DNA of 64,000 bases from Bacteroidales bacterium UBA3297 (GTDB taxonomy: Bacteria > Bacteroidota > Bacteroidia > Bacteroidales > Paludibacteraceae), in NCBI GenBank assembly GCA_002362105.1, contig DETD01000016.1, positions 81,709-145,708 on the forward strand, in the 5' to 3' direction. The notes under the pieces were generated by a model. The model was not told the origin of the DNA, did no database searches, and saw only the letters and a list, made by a program, of their open reading frames with translations. The position numbers and the translations under genes were made by a program. This document shows positions 58,604 to 64,000 of the stretch, one piece after another. Numbering within the stretch: position 1 is the stretch's first letter; the number at the start of each line of letters is the position of its first letter.

Positions 58604-61600
58604 ATGGAAAAAACAGGAATGGAATCACTGAGTCGGGCTTTGGAAGAAGCCCGTGCCGATCTGGAAAATCCCAACTATTATGGAACTTGTCCTGATAAGG
58701 ACGGACAGCGGGAATTTGCTGTTCCTGAACCTCTTCTGCATCTATTTACGGCTTCTGCTGGCTCTGGTAAAACCTGGAGGCTGGCTTTCGAGTACATCAG
58801 CCTGTTGCTGAAGGATGCCTATCTGCCTTCCGAAGGGAAAAATTCGTTTGCGGTTCTCGACAATTACCGGCATATTTTGGCCATCACTTTCACCAATAAG
58901 GCGACGGCGGAAATGAAGGACCGTATTCTCCAAAATCTGGAACTGCTTTCCGAACCTGTTCCGTTCGACGACGGACTGGCCGCGGAGCGCGAGGCCTATC
59001 TGAAGCATCTGGCGTCTCGCTTGGGGGTGAGTTCTGGTGTGGTGGCACAAAGGGCTAAACTGGTCTATTCGAATTTGTTGCACGACTACAGCCACTTCCA
59101 CGTGCTTACTATCGACTCGTTTTTCCAGTCGGTACTGCGTAATCTGGCCCAGGAACTCGGTATTGGCTCGTATTGGGAGGTTGAACTCGATTCCGAAAGT
59201 GTCTTGAAAGAGGCGGTTCACCGCCTTCTTAACAGGGTTTGTGCCGACGACGACTTGCGCCGTTGGGTGACCGACTATGTGAAAGCCCGCATCGACGATA
59301 ACAAGAACTGGAACGTGGAGGGCGAACTGGTGGCTTTTGGCTCCAACCTCTTCTCGGAGGCTGTCGTGACTAACGAAGAAATGGACGTTTTTTTGTCGGA
59401 ACCCTCTGGCGCGTTGCGTGAACGCATCAACCGCATCAAGTCGGTGCTATACGGGGCCAAACATACTTGCTGGGACGCTATTAAGCGGCAGGCTGGCGCT
59501 TTCATCGACTTTTGTCAGGCCAACAATATCCCTTCTTCTTCGTTCTCGCAGAAACAGACTATCTTCACGTTTGTCGCCGCTTTGGCACAGGGTAAGCAGA
59601 AGGAGCCTTCCGATACGGTGCTGAAGTTTATAAATGCTGAAAATGCCGATGAAATGGTGAAGATTGGTGTTGCTGCCAAGGAACGTGCGGCTGTTCTTCC
59701 CTTTATCGGTCAGATTCGCGACCTTGTCGCTGCGGCGAAGGATTCGTTCGACACAAACTACGGCCTGGTTATTGTTTTGGAACAGATTCTGAAAAACATC
59801 AACCAGATTGGTCTGTTGGCCGATTTGAAGGAAGAGGTGGCTAACTTGCAGGATGAACAGAACATCTTTATGCTGGCCTATGCACAGCCTTTATTGCACA
59901 AGTTTGTCACTAACGACGATGCTCCTTTTGTGTTTGAACGCATTGGCGAAAGCCTGCGCTATATGATGATCGATGAGTTCCAAGACACCAGTAAGGTGCA
60001 GTTCCAGAACTTCCGCCCGCTCATTTTGAATTGTTGTGCCGAAAATTCTGGCAGTCTGATTGTGGGCGATGCCAAACAGGCCATCTACCGCTTCCGTAAT
60101 GGCGACTGGTCGCTCATTGAGTCGCTTCGCAGCCAGTCGGAGGGAAAACGCGAGCCCGACCCGCGGTTACAGATGGGTACTGTCATCTGTGGACACAACA
60201 TGCAGTTCAATTACCGTAGTGCCCCTGTCGTCGTCAATTTCAATAATGCGTTGTTTAAGTCTGTCGGTTCTGATGAAATCGTCAGTTTTTACGATAGAAC
60301 GTTCAAAAATAGTCTGGTCTCGCTTCTTGCTGGTGCCGATGACGAACATCCCGGTTACCTCCGCCAAATTTATTCTACCAGCCAACAGTTCTCCACTAAG
60401 GGCGAGGGTGGTTATGTGCGGGTTTGCTTCCATAAGACGGAAGAGGCCGATAAGAATGCGGAAACCGATTGGTCGCTGACTGCTCTTTTGGCCGAAATTA
60501 ACAGACTGCACGAAAATGGGGTGGAGTATAGCGATATTACCATTTTATCGAGGTTTAACAAAGAGATTCCTCCTATTGCTGAGTTCTTGAGGCAGCAGGG
60601 CATTCCTGTGGTCTCCGACTTGGCCTTCCTGCTTATGGCCTCTATCAGGGTGCGTATGATTGTCGATGCTCTTCGTTACATCGATTCCCACTTGGTGTCT
60701 TCAACCATCAAACCGTTAGACACGTTATACAAGCAGGAATTGGTCTGCGACTACTTCCGCTTCAAGTATGCGGTCGAACAGGTCGACAACCGGCTGAACG
60801 AGCCGGCTCCCGTGGTCGATGAATGGTGTCGTTATCTCGATGGAATGGTAGGTTTCGACGGTTCTGAGCAAGGCGACCGGCTACCAGACCTGCCTATCTA
60901 CGATATGGCCGAACAGGTGTACCACCTTATGTTCCCCGGTCTGCCTACCGACGTCTATGTGCAGTGCTTTTTCGACCATCTTCGCGATTTCTTGTCGCGT
61001 AGGGTGGCCTCTCTACACGATGTGCTCGATTATTGGGAGAGCAAACTGTCGGTGGTTAGTATTCCTGCCGATCCGAAAATGTCCGATGGAATCAGAATGA
61101 TGAGCATACATAAGTCGAAAGGCTTGGAGGCTCATACCATCATTCTGGCCAACTGCGCCTGGAAGGCGACGAACGACCGTATGTTCTCGTTCTGGTGTCA
61201 GGGACGGGGCAAACTGGGCGAGGACCTCGCTGATGCCGAGCTCCCTTTGGTCCCTGTCGATTTTTCCGAAAAACTGAAACTGACGTCTTTTGCTAGCGAG
61301 TACTGGGAAGAAATGGCCCAACTGCATGCCGAGAATGTCAACCTGCTGTATGTGGCACTGACCCGTGCCAGAAACAATCTGGTTGTGCTTGACGAGTATA
61401 GCATCCCGAAATCGGAAGAAAAAACGGGCCCTAAACTAGCAAGTGCCACTATGGGACGCCTGTTGTACGAGGTGGTTGGTACTTCGCCGTTGGAAGACGA
61501 ATATGTTGATGTTCCTGGTGCTGGCGACGATGGTGGGGTTACTTTTGCAAACCAGGTTTTCCAGTATGGCACAATTGTCTCTTCAGCCAAGCAGGCAGAA

Positions 61601-62236
61601 CAGGCTTCGCCTACCGAATTTGTCGATAAAAGCGATACTTTTACAGTGAAAGGACGGTTCCGGCAGTCTACTGCTGCCAACCGGTTTGTCCGTAGTGGGG
61701 CGCTCGATCCTGACGAGTATACCGAATATGGTAATACCGTGCATGAGCTACTGGCTAAAATAGGTGCCATTCCCGATGCTGGCAGTTGTGCGGCTGTGGT
61801 GCATAAGGCGGTGGATGTACTTTTAATTGAAGGCGGTCTTGGCGCTGCTGAGGCTCCTGGCATCGAGTCCGATTTGTGCGCGGCTGTGTCTGCTCTTGGT
61901 GGTGAATTCCTGCACCAGTGGTTTGGACCTCATTTGCAAGTATATGCCGAGAGTGGTATCGTCTTGTTCGATGCGGAGGCTGGCGACGACGATGCTGCCG
62001 ATTATTTGAGGGAATACCGGCCCGACCGGGTGGTGTTCGATGCCGCTGCAAATACCTATACTGTGGTCGACTACAAGACGGGTGCCTGTACTGCTGCCTG
62101 CTTTGAGAAACACTCGCGGCAGGTGGCCAACTATATGCGGTTGGTGGCTCAAATCAATCCGACTGCCAATGTCAGTGGATATGTGTGGTATGTGTGTGCA
62201 AAACAAGTGAAAGAAGTATTATTAAATAACTGTTAG
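58604..62236 (+). CDS. AddA/RecB-like helicase-nuclease
   Basis: A 1210-residue UvrD-superfamily helicase with a C-terminal PD-(D/E)XK nuclease, probably the AddA/RecB-type subunit that processes double-strand breaks. Motifs: TASAGSGKTWRLAFEY (Walker A), AITFTNKATAEMKDRI (Ia), MMIDEFQDTSKVQFQNF (II), QFNYRSAPVVVNF (IV), MSIHKSKGLEAHTIILAN (V), LLYVALTRARNNLVVL (VI). The nuclease Asp-Lys pair is in TVVDYKTG near residue 1165. In many Bacteroidetes an AddB-like nuclease is adjacent; here the next gene is a thioesterase, so AddB would have to be elsewhere. Start at 58604 by MEKTG and the promoter. Confidence 0.92.
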   Translation: MEKTGMESLSRALEEARADLENPNYYGTCPDKDGQREFAVPEPLLHLFTASAGSGKTWRLAFEYISLLLKDAYLPSEGKNSFAVLDNYRHILAITFTNKATAEMKDRILQNLELLSEPVPFDDGLAAEREAYLKHLASRLGVSSGVVAQRAKLVYSNLLHDYSHFHVLTIDSFFQSVLRNLAQELGIGSYWEVELDSESVLKEAVHRLLNRVCADDDLRRWVTDYVKARIDDNKNWNVEGELVAFGSNLFSEAVVTNEEMDVFLSEPSGALRERINRIKSVLYGAKHTCWDAIKRQAGAFIDFCQANNIPSSSFSQKQTIFTFVAALAQGKQKEPSDTVLKFINAENADEMVKIGVAAKERAAVLPFIGQIRDLVAAAKDSFDTNYGLVIVLEQILKNINQIGLLADLKEEVANLQDEQNIFMLAYAQPLLHKFVTNDDAPFVFERIGESLRYMMIDEFQDTSKVQFQNFRPLILNCCAENSGSLIVGDAKQAIYRFRNGDWSLIESLRSQSEGKREPDPRLQMGTVICGHNMQFNYRSAPVVVNFNNALFKSVGSDEIVSFYDRTFKNSLVSLLAGADDEHPGYLRQIYSTSQQFSTKGEGGYVRVCFHKTEEADKNAETDWSLTALLAEINRLHENGVEYSDITILSRFNKEIPPIAEFLRQQGIPVVSDLAFLLMASIRVRMIVDALRYIDSHLVSSTIKPLDTLYKQELVCDYFRFKYAVEQVDNRLNEPAPVVDEWCRYLDGMVGFDGSEQGDRLPDLPIYDMAEQVYHLMFPGLPTDVYVQCFFDHLRDFLSRRVASLHDVLDYWESKLSVVSIPADPKMSDGIRMMSIHKSKGLEAHTIILANCAWKATNDRMFSFWCQGRGKLGEDLADAELPLVPVDFSEKLKLTSFASEYWEEMAQLHAENVNLLYVALTRARNNLVVLDEYSIPKSEEKTGPKLASATMGRLLYEVVGTSPLEDEYVDVPGAGDDGGVTFANQVFQYGTIVSSAKQAEQASPTEFVDKSDTFTVKGRFRQSTAANRFVRSGALDPDEYTEYGNTVHELLAKIGAIPDAGSCAAVVHKAVDVLLIEGGLGAAEAPGIESDLCAAVSALGGEFLHQWFGPHLQVYAESGIVLFDAEAGDDDAADYLREYRPDRVVFDAAANTYTVVDYKTGACTAACFEKHSRQVANYMRLVAQINPTANVSGYVWYVCAKQVKEVLLNNC

Positions 62237-62240
62237 AATA

Positions 62241-62636
62241 ATGAATGTAGGCATTAAGGGCGAGCAGAAAGTACGTGTCGATGACACTAATACGGCGGCT
62301 GCTCTGGGTAGTGGTTTGCTGAAGGTGTTCTCTACGCCTTCGGCTTTGGCTTTAATTGAAAAAACGTGTTGGATGAGTGTCGCTCCCTTCCTTGAAGAGG
62401 GACAGGGCACGGTGGGCACACGTGTCGAACTCGACCATGTGGCTACTAGTCCTGTCGGTATCGATGTGGTCTGTGTGTCTGAACTGGTGGCTGTCGATGG
62501 ACGCAAACTGGTGTTCAACGCTGCTGTTTATAACGGTGGTGTTGGGGGCGAACTGGTGGCTAGGGCGGTTCACGAACGGTTTATTGTCACCAATAGCAAA
62601 TTTCAGGCGAAAGCCGATGCTAAACTTGTTGGTTAG
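62241..62636 (+). CDS. Hotdog-fold thioesterase (FlK-like)
   Basis: A 131-residue hotdog-fold thioesterase similar to fluoroacetyl-CoA thioesterase-like proteins of bacteria. Family features: a Thr/Val-rich strand, then FSTPSALALIEKTCWMSVAPFL (substrate helix), EGQGTVGTRVELDHVATSPVG (HxATSP-like core) and KLVFNAAVYNGG. It probably hydrolyses small acyl-CoA species as housekeeping; the specific substrate is unknown. It begins 4 nt after the helicase stop, so the two are co-transcribed. It is followed by triple-hairpin copy E. Confidence 0.87.
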   Translation: MNVGIKGEQKVRVDDTNTAAALGSGLLKVFSTPSALALIEKTCWMSVAPFLEEGQGTVGTRVELDHVATSPVGIDVVCVSELVAVDGRKLVFNAAVYNGGVGGELVARAVHERFIVTNSKFQAKADAKLVG

Positions 62637-62693
62637 GGGGTATTTATAACTGTATATTTTTGTTATAGATGTAGATTTCTGGGTTGGCACGTA

Positions 62694-62793
62694 GCGTTTT
62701 CCAAACGCACACACGCCGCATAAGAGTCCGGGCAGGGGGAAAGGACTGGTCCTTTCCCCCTGCCCGGTTATGAAGATACCGTCTTCCTGACGG
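62694..62793 (-). repeat. Triple-hairpin element, copy E
   Basis: GCGTTT-GGA-AAACGC (62694-62708), a perfect 18-bp central stem with loop CTGG on the plus strand (62728-62767, arm CCGGGCAGGGGGAAAGGA), and CCGTC/GACGG with a wider loop (62780-62792). Relative to copy A two central-stem pairs have changed on both sides (C-G to G-C, G-C to A-T). It lies 3' of the third AAA/PD-(D/E)XK gene. Confidence 0.85.
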
Positions 62794-62861
62794 GTGTTTA
62801 CTGTTGTTTACAGGTCCTGAAGGGGGTGTAGATGTCGGTTCCTGCCTAGGGCAAGCGGACA

Positions 62862-64000
62862 TTATTCCTTCACAAACCGCTCTATCTTGCAGGTGTGTTC
62901 CTTGGTCTTCTCGTCGTAGTTGATGCCTACGAACAGCAGGTTGTCGTAATAGAGGTTGAGGGCCTCGTGGTAGTTCTTTGCCTTGATTTGCCCGAGGGCG
63001 CTCTCTGTGCTCTTGTTGTGCTTCAACTCTACCACCATTGCCGGTATGTTCGGCAGATAGGGCACCAGCACAAGGTCGGCATAGCCCTTGCCGGTCGGCA
63101 ACTCCTTAATCAGTGTGTATCGGGTGTTGGCGTAGAAGTAGGCCAGGCAGATGGCACTCTGGAAACAGTGCTCGTCGTTGTAGGTCAGCGGACTGGTGAC
63201 CTCGGTGTGGGCGGCGTTGAGCGCGCGGGCCACGGCCTCCTCGTTGCCGTTGATGGTGTCGTCGAGCAACCGCTTCGAGGCGTTGATAACCTTCATCACC
63301 TGTGTGTAGTCGGACGAGTCCTCAATAGAGTTGATCCACTCAATGCGGACCTCCTCGTTCGGAATGTGGCAGGTTTTCTCTTTTCGGTTATATGCCAGGT
63401 ACCCCAAGTGTATCAGGTAGGTGAAGGCGTTGTCTTTCGAGTTGATGCTGTCGAGCGTGTTCTGGAACTTCAGCACGTTAACTGGCACGCTTGCGCCCGA
63501 TATCATGCTGACCACGTCCTGGCGGATGCCCTCGAAGTCCATCAGTATATAGTCGCGCAACGCCTCAAACGAACCGGTTGCCGACCAGTAGCTGTCGAAT
63601 TCGCCCCGAGTGACGGCGTTAACCACCGACAGCGGGTTGCACACTTTAACGGTGTCCGACATCTTATAGCCGTCGTACCAGCGCAGGCACTCGTCGTAAT
63701 CGACACTGTATTTCTCGCATAAGCCTTTCACTTCCTCTTCGGTAAAGCCAATCATGCCCGCAAACTGTGCCGGCCTCAGCATGGTGTATTCCGAAAACTC
63801 GTTCAGTTTGCTCTGCACCTTGTCGCGCACAATCGGCATAATGCCGGTAATGTAGGCAAGGGCGATGGCGGGACGGATGGTGGTGTCTTTAAACAGGCCG
63901 TTCAAGAAACTGAGGTAGCTGTCGAACAATGCTTGTGGAACCTTCTCGCGCACTAGCACATCGTATTCGTCGATGATGATGACGAACTTTTCGCCAGTTT
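62862..64000 (-). CDS. AAA-ATPase-like / PD-(D/E)XK nuclease family protein, copy 3 (5' end beyond the window)
   Basis: The C-terminal part of a third paralogue, open to the last base of the window, beginning inside TGEKFVIIIDEYDVL, the Walker B. The nuclease motif is GKGYADLVL followed by E-L-K, and the C-terminus KIERFVKE matches copies 1 and 2. The block between about residues 226 and 385 (RPAQFAGMIGFTEEEVKGLC and after) is strongly diverged from copies 1 and 2 while the flanks are nearly identical, so it is a mosaic with a different breakpoint. The P-loop and start are not in view. The stop codon is 68 nt from triple-hairpin copy E. Confidence 0.88.
   Translation of the reverse strand, partial: TGEKFVIIIDEYDVLVREKVPQALFDSYLSFLNGLFKDTTIRPAIALAYITGIMPIVRDKVQSKLNEFSEYTMLRPAQFAGMIGFTEEEVKGLCEKYSVDYDECLRWYDGYKMSDTVKVCNPLSVVNAVTRGEFDSYWSATGSFEALRDYILMDFEGIRQDVVSMISGASVPVNVLKFQNTLDSINSKDNAFTYLIHLGYLAYNRKEKTCHIPNEEVRIEWINSIEDSSDYTQVMKVINASKRLLDDTINGNEEAVARALNAAHTEVTSPLTYNDEHCFQSAICLAYFYANTRYTLIKELPTGKGYADLVLVPYLPNIPAMVVELKHNKSTESALGQIKAKNYHEALNLYYDNLLFVGINYDEKTKEHTCKIERFVKE

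Overview
The window reads as chromosomal DNA of a member of the Bacteroidales (phylum Bacteroidota). The signs are a type III glutamine synthetase, genes of families largely restricted to this phylum (DUF4874/DUF4832, DUF4846, DUF6242-like lipoproteins, a PorE-like TPR/propeller/OmpA protein), and promoters of the phylum's TTTG-N19-21-TAnnTTTG type. Shine-Dalgarno sequences are weak or absent before most genes. I could not place it to genus. No rRNA, tRNA, CRISPR array, prophage or classical insertion sequence was seen.

Layout. 0.1-6 kb: a secreted DUF4874/DUF4832 protein, an unknown AT-rich gene, a flavodoxin-like reductase and glnN. 6-11.4 kb: an accessory island on the minus strand with two near-identical AAA-ATPase/PD-(D/E)XK genes, shared promoters, copies of a triple-hairpin element and an interposed unknown gene. 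11.6-21 kb: a plus-strand block of housekeeping genes (menG, an epimerase, slyD, aroC, an outer-membrane barrel, dgt, a CstA-family transporter, a lipoprotein). 21-28 kb: a minus-strand block of a PfkB kinase, a stand-alone MetH reactivation domain, an unusual histidine kinase/receiver pair, lpxK and a purine nucleoside phosphorylase. 28.4-36.1 kb: nitrogen assimilation (gltB, gltD, asnB); with glnN at 3.8-6 kb the window holds the GS/GOGAT core and its asparagine branch. 36.3-43.4 kb: a small unknown gene, an array of hairpins, a DjlA-like TerB/J-domain protein, PhzF, a PorE-like protein, and a ketosynthase III / HTH / BtrH-like operon. 43.4-48.8 kb: a membrane protein, two tandem GH5 glycosidases and sppA. 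48.8-58.5 kb: relA-DUF4846-M15 peptidase, then rpoN-PAP2-mtgA-plsC-ruvB. 58.6-62.6 kb: an AddA/RecB-like helicase-nuclease and a hotdog thioesterase. 62.7-64 kb: another triple-hairpin element and a third AAA/PD-(D/E)XK gene that runs off the end.

The most unusual signal is a structured repeat of about 100 nt: a small hairpin with a GGA loop, a long central hairpin, and a second small hairpin with a GGA loop. It occurs five times. Four copies lie in the islands of the AAA/PD-(D/E)XK genes, three of them directly 3' of such a gene, and one lies in the 36.8 kb hairpin array with an entirely different central stem. The copies differ by compensatory base changes in the stems, which points to selection on a folded RNA or DNA structure. 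The AAA/PD-(D/E)XK genes are themselves mosaics, with nearly identical blocks next to sharply diverged ones.
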